From WJMT01 sp041686095 (GTDB taxonomy: Bacteria; Acidobacteriota; Aminicenantia; Aminicenantales; Aminicenantaceae), in NCBI GenBank assembly GCA_041686095.1, contig JAWLEN010000002.1, positions 1 through 64,000 of the forward strand: a stretch of 64,000 nucleotides of DNA, in the 5' to 3' direction. Within the stretch, counting starts at the first letter, position 1. Every line of letters starts with the position of its first letter. A program made the position numbers and the translations under genes. A model generated the notes under the pieces. The model saw nothing but the letters and a program-made list of their open reading frames with translations, ran no database searches and was not told the DNA's origin. Positions 50,760-59,956 of the stretch are shown here, piece after piece.

Positions 50760-51941
50760 GTGAGTTTGTTTGATAAATGCTATAAGTTTACAAGGGCTGA
50801 AGAAGCTCAGCAGATGGGGATATATCCCTATTTTACTCCCATTCAGCAAGTCAATGGAAACAAAGTCAAAATCGATGGAAAAGATGTGATTATGGTTGGT
50901 TCTAATAATTATTTAGGTCTTATCGATCACCCAAAAGTCATGGAGGCAGCCAAAAAGGCTGTTGATAAATATGGAGTGGCTACTTGTGGGTCAAGATTCT
51001 TAAATGGGACTCTTGATATTCATGTTGAATTAGAAGAAAGGCTGAGCCAATTCATGAAAAAGGAGTCTGCACTGGCTTTCAGCACTGGATTCCAGACGAA
51101 TCAGGGAATCATTTCAACTTTGGTGCAGAAAGATGAAGCTATTATTTCAGATGAAATGGTTCATGCGAGTATCATAGATGCCTGCCGCCTTTCTTATGGA
51201 ACGGTTTATAAATTCAAACATAATGATATGGATGATTTAGAGAAGGTTCTTTCTTCTTTGAGTAAGGAATTGGGAAAATTAATCGTGGTGGATGGAGTAT
51301 TCAGCATGGAAGGTGATCTAGCTGATCTTCCTGGAATTGTCAAATTAGCCAAAAAACATAAGGCCAAAATAATGGTGGATGACGCTCATGGAATCGGTGT
51401 TATGGGGGAGCATGGAAGAGGAACCTGTGAACATTTTGGAGTTGAAGAAGATATTGATATCATAATGGGGACTTTCAGCAAATCTTTTGCTTCTTTAGGA
51501 GGATTTGTAGCCGGAGAGAAGAAGGTTATTTCTTACATAAAACATTTTGCCCGTTCACTGATATTTAGTGCCAGCATCACTCCTGCTTCAGTAGCAACAG
51601 TCATTGCCAATCTTGATATAATTGAAAGTGAGCCTGAAAGAAGAGTGAGATTATGGGAGATAACAAAAAAAATGAGGGATGGTTTTCAGTCCATGGGGTA
51701 TGAAACAGGCCCCACTCAAAGTGCTGTGATTCCTGTAATGATCGGGGATGATGAGAAAGCTTTTATGCTCTGGAAGATATTAAGGGAAAAGGGCATATTT
51801 ACAAATCCGGTTATTTTTCCTGCTGTTCCAAAGGGTCATGCGCTCATAAGAACAAGTTATTCTGCAACCCACACTGAAGAAGAAATGGATACAGTTCTTA
51901 AATTGTTTGAAGAATGTGGAAAAGGGCTTGGAATCATATAA
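50760..51941 (+). CDS. serine palmitoyltransferase-like alpha-oxoamine synthase
   Basis: PLP enzyme that condenses an amino acid with an acyl-CoA or acyl-ACP thioester. The PLP lysine is K241 in 'MGTFSKSFASLGG', and H135, D207 and H210 complete the site. Among the family, the N-terminal 'QQMGIYPYFTPI' and the 'GSRFLNGTLDIHVELE' and 'CEHFGVEEDIDIIMGTFS' stretches match bacterial serine palmitoyltransferase (Bacteroidota type) better than glycine C-acetyltransferase or BioF. GTG start seven bases after AGAGGAGG. With the divergent SDR gene it suggests sphingolipid-type long-chain base synthesis. The substrate is not proven by sequence. Confidence 0.85.
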   Translation: MSLFDKCYKFTRAEEAQQMGIYPYFTPIQQVNGNKVKIDGKDVIMVGSNNYLGLIDHPKVMEAAKKAVDKYGVATCGSRFLNGTLDIHVELEERLSQFMKKESALAFSTGFQTNQGIISTLVQKDEAIISDEMVHASIIDACRLSYGTVYKFKHNDMDDLEKVLSSLSKELGKLIVVDGVFSMEGDLADLPGIVKLAKKHKAKIMVDDAHGIGVMGEHGRGTCEHFGVEEDIDIIMGTFSKSFASLGGFVAGEKKVISYIKHFARSLIFSASITPASVATVIANLDIIESEPERRVRLWEITKKMRDGFQSMGYETGPTQSAVIPVMIGDDEKAFMLWKILREKGIFTNPVIFPAVPKGHALIRTSYSATHTEEEMDTVLKLFEECGKGLGII

Positions 51942-52022
51942 TGTGTTTATTTGAAACGAAAGAAAGGAATTATTTGTTTAATACTTTAGATACACTTAGA
52001 TTTAAATAATCCAGGAGAAAGA

Positions 52023-53840
52023 ATGAGAGAAATATCTATCAGATTTGTTTTGATTGTTTTAATATTAAGCTTTTTTTCTTATTCCAGTTTGAATGGTCAA
52101 TCTTCTTTTTTTCCTATCAATCAGATAAAGGAAGGAATGAAGGGAACGGGAAAAACCGCATTCAAAGGAAAGAAAGTAGAGGAGTTTGGGGTTGAGATAT
52201 TGGGAATTTTGGAAAACGATCCTAGTGTTGGGCCAAAAAGAAATATCATTTTAGCCAAATTAACCGGGGGTAATTTGGAAAAAACTGGAGTTGTTCAGGG
52301 CATGAGCGGTAGTCCCATCTATTTGCAGGGGAAATTGGCTGGGGCTGTGGCCTACAGTTTCCCTTTCTCTACAGAAGCTATTGCAGGAATAACCCCTATT
52401 GAAGAGATGATGGAGATAAAAAATTCAAAGGAAACACCCTCCACTTATTCTCCCCCCATTCCCATAAAAAAACATCTCAGTCTGGAAGAGCTTTCTGAAA
52501 TGCATGAAAAGTTTAATGTTCTCAATACCAATGTGTTTTATATGGGAAAAAGCCTTGAGCCCATGAAGATCCCTCTTATGTTCAGCGGTTTTTCGAAAAA
52601 AGCTTTTGAGAAGTCAAAACATTTCTTTTCGAACATTGGTTTTAATCCAATGCAGGTGGGATCTAGAGAACAGGCTGAAAGTAAGACAAATTTCTCGGAT
52701 ATTAATTTAAAAGAAGGAGACCCTCTTGGTGTTCAGATGATATCTGGGGATTTAAGCTTAGCTGCCACAGGTACCACCACTTTTGTGGACGGTCAAAATG
52801 TTTTGGCCTTTGGCCATCCTATGTATAATTTGGGGCCTGTCAGTTATGCCATGACCCAAGCTGATGTCATCACCGTAGTTCCCAGTCTTAACACCTCTAT
52901 GAAGCTTACCTCTACGGGTGCGGTGATAGGAAGCTTCTCTCAGGACCGGTCTTCTGGAGTCTATGGAGAGCTTGGGAAAACGCCGGATCTTATACCTGTC
53001 AATATAGAATTATTCGATTCCGGTAAAAAATCTAAGGATATTCACTTGGAAGTCGTAGAGAATAAAATTTTAACAGCCTCTTTATTGAATGTCGCGGTCC
53101 TCAGCATCATGTCTGCTGAAGAAAGGTCCATAGGAGATCTTACTGTTGAGTTAGAGGGGGTTGTTTTTCTTGAAAATGGAATGAGTATTCATATGGAAGA
53201 TTTTTTTTCAGGAAATTTTGATACTTCTGTAAACAATGCTTCAAATTTAGTGGCTGCTATAACTTATTTTTTAACTAACAATGAGTTCAAAGAATTGGGA
53301 ATCCACCGCATTGACCTGAGACTCAATTCCTCAGAAGAAATAAAAATTTCTTATCTTGAAAAAGTATGGCTGGATAAATATGATGTTTCACCCGGAGAAA
53401 GAATTCAAATTAAGATTTATTCCCGTAATTTCAGAGGAGACAGTGTGTTAGAAGAGGGAGGAATCATAGCCCCAAATTTACCCTCTGGTTCTAAATTTTA
53501 TCTTTTTGTTGGAGACACAGCTTCTATGGGACAGCTGGAAAGAAGCCTTTATCATACTGCGACTTTTATGCCCCGCAGTCTTTATCAGTTGATTAGGATT
53601 TTAAGCAATCAGAGAAAAAATAACCGCATTTATTTAAAGATCCTTGCAGACAAACCCGGTCTTTTCTTAAAAGGGGAAGAACTGCCCAATCTTCCTCCCA
53701 GCATGAAATCAATGTTCTCATCTCCACGTGTGGCGACTTCTGTACCCACAGAGATCAGCAAGTCTACATTAAGTAATTTTCAGATCCCAGTTCCATTTGT
53801 ATTTCAAGGGGCAGCCTTGATTCCCATAAAGATTAAATAA
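52023..53840 (+). CDS. secreted SpoIVB-type peptidase (S55) domain protein
   Basis: Exported serine-peptidase-like protein of 605 residues. Signal peptide (1-25) is followed by a SpoIVB S55 domain: 'IKEGMKGTGKTAFKG', the catalytic serine motif 'VQGMSGSPIYLQGKLAGAV' (92-110), and 'LAFGHPMYNLGPVSYAM' in the second half. Despite the name there is no sign of sporulation; S55-domain proteins of this size are characteristic of Acidobacteriota and related phyla. The C-terminal half is a beta-rich domain of unknown fold. AGGAG precedes the ATG. A secreted propeller gene follows after 60 bases and may be its partner or substrate. Confidence 0.85.
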   Translation: MREISIRFVLIVLILSFFSYSSLNGQSSFFPINQIKEGMKGTGKTAFKGKKVEEFGVEILGILENDPSVGPKRNIILAKLTGGNLEKTGVVQGMSGSPIYLQGKLAGAVAYSFPFSTEAIAGITPIEEMMEIKNSKETPSTYSPPIPIKKHLSLEELSEMHEKFNVLNTNVFYMGKSLEPMKIPLMFSGFSKKAFEKSKHFFSNIGFNPMQVGSREQAESKTNFSDINLKEGDPLGVQMISGDLSLAATGTTTFVDGQNVLAFGHPMYNLGPVSYAMTQADVITVVPSLNTSMKLTSTGAVIGSFSQDRSSGVYGELGKTPDLIPVNIELFDSGKKSKDIHLEVVENKILTASLLNVAVLSIMSAEERSIGDLTVELEGVVFLENGMSIHMEDFFSGNFDTSVNNASNLVAAITYFLTNNEFKELGIHRIDLRLNSSEEIKISYLEKVWLDKYDVSPGERIQIKIYSRNFRGDSVLEEGGIIAPNLPSGSKFYLFVGDTASMGQLERSLYHTATFMPRSLYQLIRILSNQRKNNRIYLKILADKPGLFLKGEELPNLPPSMKSMFSSPRVATSVPTEISKSTLSNFQIPVPFVFQGAALIPIKIK

Positions 53841-53865
53841 ATTTTATATTAATTGGATGATTCAT

Positions 53866-53879
53866 ATGAATAGTTCAGG
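53866..53879 (+). repeat. ATTCAT-family repeat terminus
   Basis: ATGAATAGTTCAGG between the S55 and propeller genes, identical to part of 22178-22190. Only the end of the element is recognisable. Confidence 0.45.
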
Positions 53880-53900
53880 AAAATTGAGAGAGAGAAAAAA

Positions 53901-56048
53901 ATGAAAAGAGATCTGTTTATAATAATTTTTGGTTTATTGTTTGTTGTTCAAGGAGTGTATTCTGCCACTCCTCAGAAATGGACATTGGAGTCATTTGATG
54001 ATTTTATTAAGGGAAAATTTGAAGGTATAACTGTTTCTTCAGATGGAAGGCTAACTCTTTCCCCGGTTGAAGAGGAGCTGAAGACTCCCCCTGAAGAGTT
54101 TTATCTGTCCATGCTGGTCACCTCAGGAAAGATTGTTTATATAGGTACAGGTCACAAAGGAGCTGTTTATCGCATTGCAGCCAGTGGCGAACCAGAGCTT
54201 TATTTCAAGGCACCAGAAATGGATGTCTACTGCCTTGCCATGGGGCCTGATGGAAGTTTGTATGCAGGGACTTCTCCCAATGGAAAAATCTATAAAATAA
54301 CTGAAAAGGGAAAAGGAAATGAGTTTTTCAATCCTCATGAGAAATACATCTGGGACTTAATGTTCACTGATGAGGGATCTCTATTGGCTGCAGTGGGAGA
54401 GGATGGAGGGATTTATGAGGTTACGCCTAATGGAGAGGGGGTTAAGATTTTTGATTCTGAAGAAAATCATATCCTCTGTATGAAGCGTATTTCTGATGAG
54501 AGTTTTATCGCAGGAAGCGGTGGCGCTGGGTTGCTCTATAATATTTCTAAAGAAAATAAAGCATCAGTGATGTTTGAGTCCCCATACGAAGAGGTGAGAT
54601 CCATTGCCGTTGATGATGAGGGAAATATTTATATAGGAGCCGGAGGGAAAGTCAAAAAATCTGGAGATAATGATCTTCCTTCAGCTTTATCCACCCAAGC
54701 CACAGATGTATCTATTACAGTTAGTTCCTCTGAAGCAGGAGCCCAAAAAATAACCACATCGGATGAAGACCAGCCCTCCGCTCTTTATAAAATTAAAGTG
54801 GATGGAAAAGTTAAGCAGGTTTGGAAATCTGATAAGGACATGATTTATTCTCTCTGCTGGGATGATTCAAAGAAAAGGATCGTTTTTGGAACGGGGAGAA
54901 GAGGAAGGCTGTATACATCAGATAAAAATGAGGAAATATCTCTTTTATTTCAAAAAGATTCTGAACAGGTTTATACTCTTTTTCCCTTTGAAAAGGAAAT
55001 ATACACTCTTTCCAATAATCCTTCAGAAGCAAGCGTGATTCAACCTGAACAAAGATATAATGGAGAATACACAAGCCGGGTTTATGATACCAAATTGATG
55101 TCTTCCTGGGGTAGTATTGAATGGAGAGGAGATCTCCCTTCAGGCACAGTCATCCAGCTCCAAACGCGAACCGGAAATTCAAGTCAGCCTTCTTCAACTT
55201 GGAGCAACTGGTCTCCTCCTTATAAGAAAGAGAACGGAGAACAGATTTTGAATCCGGATGCTCGTTATCTTCAGTTTAAAATTTTGTTCAAAACCAATTC
55301 AGGAAATGTTTCTCCTTCTGTTCAAAAGGTTATTATTTTTTTCATGCAGCATAATAAGGCTCCGTCTATAGAAAAAATAAGCATGCTACCTCCCAATACG
55401 GTTTTTATAGAACCTCCCAGTGGAGAAGAACAGATATGGGGTTTAGATGCTGATTCTATTGAGGACAAAAACAGCAAGAAATCATTTGCCGGGGCCAAGC
55501 AGGTCCAAAGAAAGGGATATCAGACTTTTATCTGGCAAGCAGCTGATCCAAATAACGATACTTTGGTTTATTCCATATACATAAAAAAGACTGAGGATGA
55601 AAATTGGCGGATTCTCAAAGATAAATGGACAGAAGAAATATTTACCTTTGATACATTATCACTGCCTGATGGAGAATATTTAATAAAAGTCAAAGCATCT
55701 GATATTCCGTCCAATCCTCAAGAAAGATGTTTGGAAAATGAAAAAATCAGCCTGTCTTTCATCATAGATAATTCCATCCCCTCTATTAATGATTTTCAGG
55801 CAGTCCGTTCGGGAAGTAAACTAAAAGTCCGATTTACGGTTCGGGATGAATACTCAAGGATAAAAAAGGTGCGCTTTTTTATCAGAGAGTTAGGATGGAA
55901 AATTATTTTTCCTAAGGATGGAATATGCGATTCTACTCAGGAGATGTTTGATTTTTCTGTAGACCTTCCTGAAAATTTTGATGATATGATCACAGTTAAA
56001 GCTGTGGATGAACAGGGAAATGTAGGGGTGGCTCGGACTTCGTTTTAA
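53901..56048 (+). CDS. secreted beta-propeller protein with C-terminal Fn3-like domains
   Basis: A 715-residue exported protein (signal peptide 1-22). Residues about 60-370 hold at least five blade-like repeats with a shared core ('GAVYRIAASGEP', 'GKIYKITEKGKG', 'GGIYEVTPNGEG', 'GLLYNISKENK', 'GRLYTSDKNEE'), so a seven-bladed propeller is likely. The C-terminal 330 residues are beta-rich modules ('AADPNNDTLVYSIYIK', 'VKAVDEQGNVGVA') of fibronectin type III/Big-like appearance. Binding or scaffold function is expected rather than catalysis. Same strand and 60 bases after the S55 gene. Confidence 0.75.
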   Translation: MKRDLFIIIFGLLFVVQGVYSATPQKWTLESFDDFIKGKFEGITVSSDGRLTLSPVEEELKTPPEEFYLSMLVTSGKIVYIGTGHKGAVYRIAASGEPELYFKAPEMDVYCLAMGPDGSLYAGTSPNGKIYKITEKGKGNEFFNPHEKYIWDLMFTDEGSLLAAVGEDGGIYEVTPNGEGVKIFDSEENHILCMKRISDESFIAGSGGAGLLYNISKENKASVMFESPYEEVRSIAVDDEGNIYIGAGGKVKKSGDNDLPSALSTQATDVSITVSSSEAGAQKITTSDEDQPSALYKIKVDGKVKQVWKSDKDMIYSLCWDDSKKRIVFGTGRRGRLYTSDKNEEISLLFQKDSEQVYTLFPFEKEIYTLSNNPSEASVIQPEQRYNGEYTSRVYDTKLMSSWGSIEWRGDLPSGTVIQLQTRTGNSSQPSSTWSNWSPPYKKENGEQILNPDARYLQFKILFKTNSGNVSPSVQKVIIFFMQHNKAPSIEKISMLPPNTVFIEPPSGEEQIWGLDADSIEDKNSKKSFAGAKQVQRKGYQTFIWQAADPNNDTLVYSIYIKKTEDENWRILKDKWTEEIFTFDTLSLPDGEYLIKVKASDIPSNPQERCLENEKISLSFIIDNSIPSINDFQAVRSGSKLKVRFTVRDEYSRIKKVRFFIRELGWKIIFPKDGICDSTQEMFDFSVDLPENFDDMITVKAVDEQGNVGVARTSF

Positions 56049-56097
56049 TTGGCTCCTTGGTTTCTCTTGAGATTCATTCAGGATAAGAAATTTGAAA

Positions 56098-56760
56098 ATG
56101 GATCATATTTTAGAAAAGATTTCATTTTGTGTGGAAAGAGGAAAAGTTAGTGCTGAATCAAGATATCCTCCTGAACTGAGAGGCCAGGAAGGGGCTGATG
56201 AACTGACTAGAAAGGCGCTTGATGGGAACATCCCTCCTAGAAAGATTTTGACTTCTGGACTCATATCAGGAATGCAGAAGGTAGGGGAAAAGTTTAAGAG
56301 AAATGAAATTTATCTTCCTGATGTTTTGGTTGCAGCTAAAGCTATGACCGCAGCCATGGGCCATTTAAAACCTTATTTTATATCTGGAGATGTCCAGCAT
56401 AAGGGAAGGATTATAATGGGGACGGTTTCCGGAGATCTGCATGATATCGGAAAAAAGATTGTTGCTATGTTTTTAGAAGGAAGCGGATGGGAAGTGATTG
56501 ATTGTGGAGTTGATGTCTCTCCCCAGGATTTTATAAAAGCTATAAACCAAAATAAACCCCTTGCAGTCGGGATGAGTGCTTTACTCACCACCACCATGGT
56601 TAATATGGAAAGAACTGTCAAAGCCATTAAATCAAAATTTCCCGAGGTAAAAGTCTTAGTGGGGGGAGCTCCGGTTACTGATGCATTTGCTCAAAGAATC
56701 GGTGCAGATATGACTTCAGCTCATCCTCAGGAAGCTGTTGATTATCTAGAAAATCAATGA
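56098..56760 (+). CDS. corrinoid (cobalamin-binding) methyltransferase protein
   Basis: Methyl-carrier protein of the MtaC/MtbC type, about 220 residues. A helical cap domain (about 1-95, 'ALDGNIPPRKILTSGLISGM') is followed by a Rossmann B12-binding domain with the base-off signature 'SGDLHDIGKKI' (D113, H115, G118) and 'VGMSALLTTTMVNMERTV'. It normally partners with a substrate methyltransferase and an MtaA/MtbA-type or MetH-like acceptor methyltransferase, but none is adjacent. The ATG at 56098 is chosen over a TTG six bases earlier. The UroD-fold gene at 6.8 kb belongs to a superfamily that includes such acceptors, but the distance makes a link speculative. Confidence 0.9.
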   Translation: MDHILEKISFCVERGKVSAESRYPPELRGQEGADELTRKALDGNIPPRKILTSGLISGMQKVGEKFKRNEIYLPDVLVAAKAMTAAMGHLKPYFISGDVQHKGRIIMGTVSGDLHDIGKKIVAMFLEGSGWEVIDCGVDVSPQDFIKAINQNKPLAVGMSALLTTTMVNMERTVKAIKSKFPEVKVLVGGAPVTDAFAQRIGADMTSAHPQEAVDYLENQ

Positions 56761-56798
56761 TTCGAATGATCTGTGTTTTTTTAATTTTAGTGCTTTTG

Positions 56799-58124
56799 TC
56801 ACCACTGTCTGGCTTTTTCTGGCTGCATTTTTGAAAGGTTCAGTCCCCTCTCGTAAGCTCCAATGATATAGAGACAAATATCCCTAAGAGAAGAAGGATG
56901 ATGCAGGGCTTCAGATAAGGACTGCTCTCCCACACTCCAAACGCCACCTCCTCTGATGATCACGATTTTGTAGTCGTGTAAGAGGCGGATCAGAGCTTCC
57001 CATTTAAAGCTTGGAGGCAGAATGGGGATTACAAGATAGAAAAAGCTTCCTTCTGCATCAATAGGGACTACCCTGTTTATGGGTTTTTTTTGTCCTGGGG
57101 GGATAAAATAAGAAACAGCTTCAGATTCAGGAATATAACAGTGGATAACTGTTTGAAAGTCAGTATTTTTATATATCTGTTGGTGGATCGTCATCTCCCT
57201 GTCTGGTTCTTTTTTCTCCAAAGAGAGAGGAATTTCCTCAATGGGACCTCTGATCTCTCTGGGTATGGAAGCTTTAGGAGCGTAGAGCATCCTGTCCACT
57301 CCCCGGATAGACATAGATCCTGTGAAAAAAGGAGAAAGATTAGATTCAAATATTCTGGCTGCGGTTTTTTTGAATTCTTCACTGATCTCCTTTTCACCTT
57401 GAATTTCTCTTGTTTTTTCCCGCTCTTGAGTATATTTTTTGAGAGGATAAGGAAAATATTTTGAAGGGGATTTTGTGATCTCTTTTCTTAATTTCTGGAT
57501 ATCAATATTAAGTTTATTTGCTAAACGGGCGATATAACCTGAGTTATTGGCTATGCACACATTGAAAAGGGTTTCTTTCAACGTGCTTCCTTTAGCAAAG
57601 ATTCCATGTCCCTGAAGCACTGTGGTTTTATGATGAGCCAGTCTTTTTGGTATGATTTTTGCCATTTCAGGAGATCCGACCGGCACTTCCACCCAGTCTA
57701 CTGGAATACTGCCGTTAAGATGATAGAATCCCAATACATCAATGGGAATAAAAGGAGAGGGTTTATTGGGTTTTTCTTCCTCATCAAAAGTCATGATGGT
57801 GAGCTCTTTAGTGTGGGCATGAATGACTGCACGTACTCCAGGGAGGGAAAGGATTTTTGCGTGTATATCTGTTTCTGATGAAGCTTTATAATAACCGAAA
57901 TCTGTTTCTGAAGGGGAAAGAAAACAGATCTGACTTGGATCCAGATCTCCTTTTTGAGAGCCGGCAGCTGTGATCACAATTTTTTCATTGCCTTGGTCGT
58001 CTTCCCAAAGTGTGGAAATATTTCCGCTGTGGCTGTCTTCTAAATCTTTATCCAGCAGGATACGTCCGATGGTTTGAAAAAGATGGATTAGCTTTTTATC
58101 AGCTTTCCATTGATCAGAGGTCAT
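56799..58124 (-). CDS. tandem class II aldolase/adducin-domain protein, second domain degenerate
   Basis: Two class II aldolase folds in one 441-residue chain. Domain 1 (about 10-215) has the zinc ligands in 'AVIHAHTKEL' and 'VLQGHGIFAKG', the usual aldolase/epimerase set. Domain 2 (about 245-425) follows the same fold ('FTGSMSIRGVDRM', 'QTVIHCYIPES', 'VIIRGGGVWSVGE') but the second ligand His of HxH and the GHG histidine are changed (HCY, GGG), so it cannot hold zinc. It probably serves structure or substrate binding. It is last in an operon with aldehyde:ferredoxin oxidoreductase, starting one base after its stop, suggesting an aldehyde product is passed on. Confidence 0.83.
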   Translation of the reverse strand: MTSDQWKADKKLIHLFQTIGRILLDKDLEDSHSGNISTLWEDDQGNEKIVITAAGSQKGDLDPSQICFLSPSETDFGYYKASSETDIHAKILSLPGVRAVIHAHTKELTIMTFDEEEKPNKPSPFIPIDVLGFYHLNGSIPVDWVEVPVGSPEMAKIIPKRLAHHKTTVLQGHGIFAKGSTLKETLFNVCIANNSGYIARLANKLNIDIQKLRKEITKSPSKYFPYPLKKYTQEREKTREIQGEKEISEEFKKTAARIFESNLSPFFTGSMSIRGVDRMLYAPKASIPREIRGPIEEIPLSLEKKEPDREMTIHQQIYKNTDFQTVIHCYIPESEAVSYFIPPGQKKPINRVVPIDAEGSFFYLVIPILPPSFKWEALIRLLHDYKIVIIRGGGVWSVGEQSLSEALHHPSSLRDICLYIIGAYERGLNLSKMQPEKARQW

Positions 58125-58125
58125 T

Positions 58126-59955
58126 TTATATTCCTTCCAATCCTATGGTTTCAAGTGTTTTTTTGGAAGGGATTCCTTCTGGAACACTCCATCTTCGGGC
58201 TTTGTAATAGTCTTCTCTCATTTGGGTTTGAAATTTATTTGAAAGAACTGTTTTTTTTCCTTGAACCGTTATAGACTGTGAGCTGAAACGCTGGGGAAGA
58301 GAGTCGTCTGAATATTTCAGTCCAGCTCTGAGATTAAACACTCTTTCCAGAGCAGCGACTCTGTTAGCCATTTTTTCAAATTCTGCTGAAGAATATTCAT
58401 ATCCTGTGACCCCGCTCAGCATCCGGGACCAGGGTTCTGTGGAGAAAGCAAATCCTGTGAACCGGCACACTCCTAAAGAGTCTTGAATGATTCCAAGGTT
58501 CTGCATATTTCTTATGGCGATAGGGGATTGAAGCTGGCTGAATCTAGGTATTTCTTTGGTTCCGCCGAAAAAAGCCAGAGAAACAGCATACCCGCCCCTG
58601 AGGTGACAGGCTCCAGTAGGAGAAGTCATATACCCAAGAGCTTGAGTGAAAGAAGCTCTGGGATCATAGGCAGGGATTTCTAATTTTTTCACGCTCATGG
58701 AGAGAGAAGGGTGATTGAAGAGTTCTGCAAACCTGTAAGAGCCTTCTGATATTTGATCACCGATTCCTTTTCTGTACGCTACAAGTTGGGTGACTTGTTC
58801 CAGCATTTCTGCCCTGCCAAATGAAAATTTGATGCCGTTGGTATCTTGGGTGCTTATCAAACCTTTTTCAAACAGTTCCATAACACAGGCGGTGGTACCC
58901 CCCATACTTATGGTGTCCAATCCCAGTTCATTGCAAGAGTAATTGGCTTTGGTTATTGATTTTAAGTCATAAACTTCGCATTGAGGTCCCAGCATAACCA
59001 GGGTTTCATATTCAGGTCCTTCTCCGCTTTGTCCATTAACAGAGGTATGGCGCTGGCAAGCAATGGGACATCCAAAACAAGCACCAGCTCTTCGGAGTAA
59101 ATTTTTCTTTATTCTTTCTCCTGATATTTCATCGATTTTATGATCTGAGTGAATATTATCCTGAAAATTATTATGAGGGAGCATTTCCATAACATTAATG
59201 AGTTTAAAAAGTCCGGATGTGCCCAACTCTTTCAGGAGTCTTTTGGTGATGGGGGAGGCTTTCATGATATATTCTGCCTGTTCTTTTCCAGCTTTGAATA
59301 TTTCTTTTTTCTCTATGGATGTTTTTTCATTCCCTGAGACACAAATGGCCTTGAGATTCTTGCTTCCAAATACAGCTCCAGGTCCTCCTCTTCCATAAGC
59401 TCTATTTTTATCATTCATCACAGAGGAGAACTTCACCAGATTTTCTCCGGCTGGGCCAATGCAAAGAATGTGGTTTTTTTTGGAGTTCTTTTTTAGAATG
59501 TCTGTGGTTTTATGCACATCATATCCCCATATCTTTTCAGCAGATTCAAATCTGACGGATTCTGGACTGATATGTAGGGTCACAGGTTTTTTGGCCTTTC
59601 CTTTAATAAGCACAGCATCATATCCGGCGGATTTCATATAGCGGGCCCAGGTTCCTCCGCAGTTTGAACTTCCTATAAATCCGGTCAAAGGCGACTTAAA
59701 CACCATATGACCTCTTGTGGCAGTGGGAGCAGATGTGCCTATGAGTGGAGACGAAGCTATGACTATGATATTCTCAGGACTGAGTGGATCACAGGAGGGA
59801 TTGACTGCATCAAAAAAAATCCGAGTCGCCAGAGCTCTGCCTCCAATATAATCTTGGAGCAGAGATTTATTTAGTTTCCGGAGGCGGGACTTTGAAAGAG
59901 TCAGATCTATTTCAAGAAGTTTTTTATGAACTCCCCCTCCTTTAAATTCATCCAT
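58126..59955 (-). CDS. aldehyde:ferredoxin oxidoreductase family (tungsten)
   Basis: Tungsten- or molybdenum-bis-pterin enzyme oxidising aldehydes to acids with ferredoxin, 609 residues. The AOR pattern is clear: 'YIGGRALATRIFFDAV', 'ATRGHMVFKSPLTGFIGSSN', 'YGRGGPGAVFGSKNLKAI', and the 4Fe-4S ligands 'CFGCPIAC' with a later Cys in 'DSLGVCRF'. Position in the operon between EF-P and the tandem aldolase suggests it oxidises an aldolase-derived aldehyde, but the substrate is unknown. Implies anaerobic metabolism and a pterin cofactor pathway elsewhere. Confidence 0.93.
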   Translation of the reverse strand: MDEFKGGGVHKKLLEIDLTLSKSRLRKLNKSLLQDYIGGRALATRIFFDAVNPSCDPLSPENIIVIASSPLIGTSAPTATRGHMVFKSPLTGFIGSSNCGGTWARYMKSAGYDAVLIKGKAKKPVTLHISPESVRFESAEKIWGYDVHKTTDILKKNSKKNHILCIGPAGENLVKFSSVMNDKNRAYGRGGPGAVFGSKNLKAICVSGNEKTSIEKKEIFKAGKEQAEYIMKASPITKRLLKELGTSGLFKLINVMEMLPHNNFQDNIHSDHKIDEISGERIKKNLLRRAGACFGCPIACQRHTSVNGQSGEGPEYETLVMLGPQCEVYDLKSITKANYSCNELGLDTISMGGTTACVMELFEKGLISTQDTNGIKFSFGRAEMLEQVTQLVAYRKGIGDQISEGSYRFAELFNHPSLSMSVKKLEIPAYDPRASFTQALGYMTSPTGACHLRGGYAVSLAFFGGTKEIPRFSQLQSPIAIRNMQNLGIIQDSLGVCRFTGFAFSTEPWSRMLSGVTGYEYSSAEFEKMANRVAALERVFNLRAGLKYSDDSLPQRFSSQSITVQGKKTVLSNKFQTQMREDYYKARRWSVPEGIPSKKTLETIGLEGI

Positions 59956-59956
59956 T

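Noticed and set aside
52023..53840. Sporulation gene spoIVB
   Set aside because: The S55 domain is present, but there is no PDZ arrangement of SpoIVB, no sporulation context, and the protein is in an envelope-type diderm gene set.
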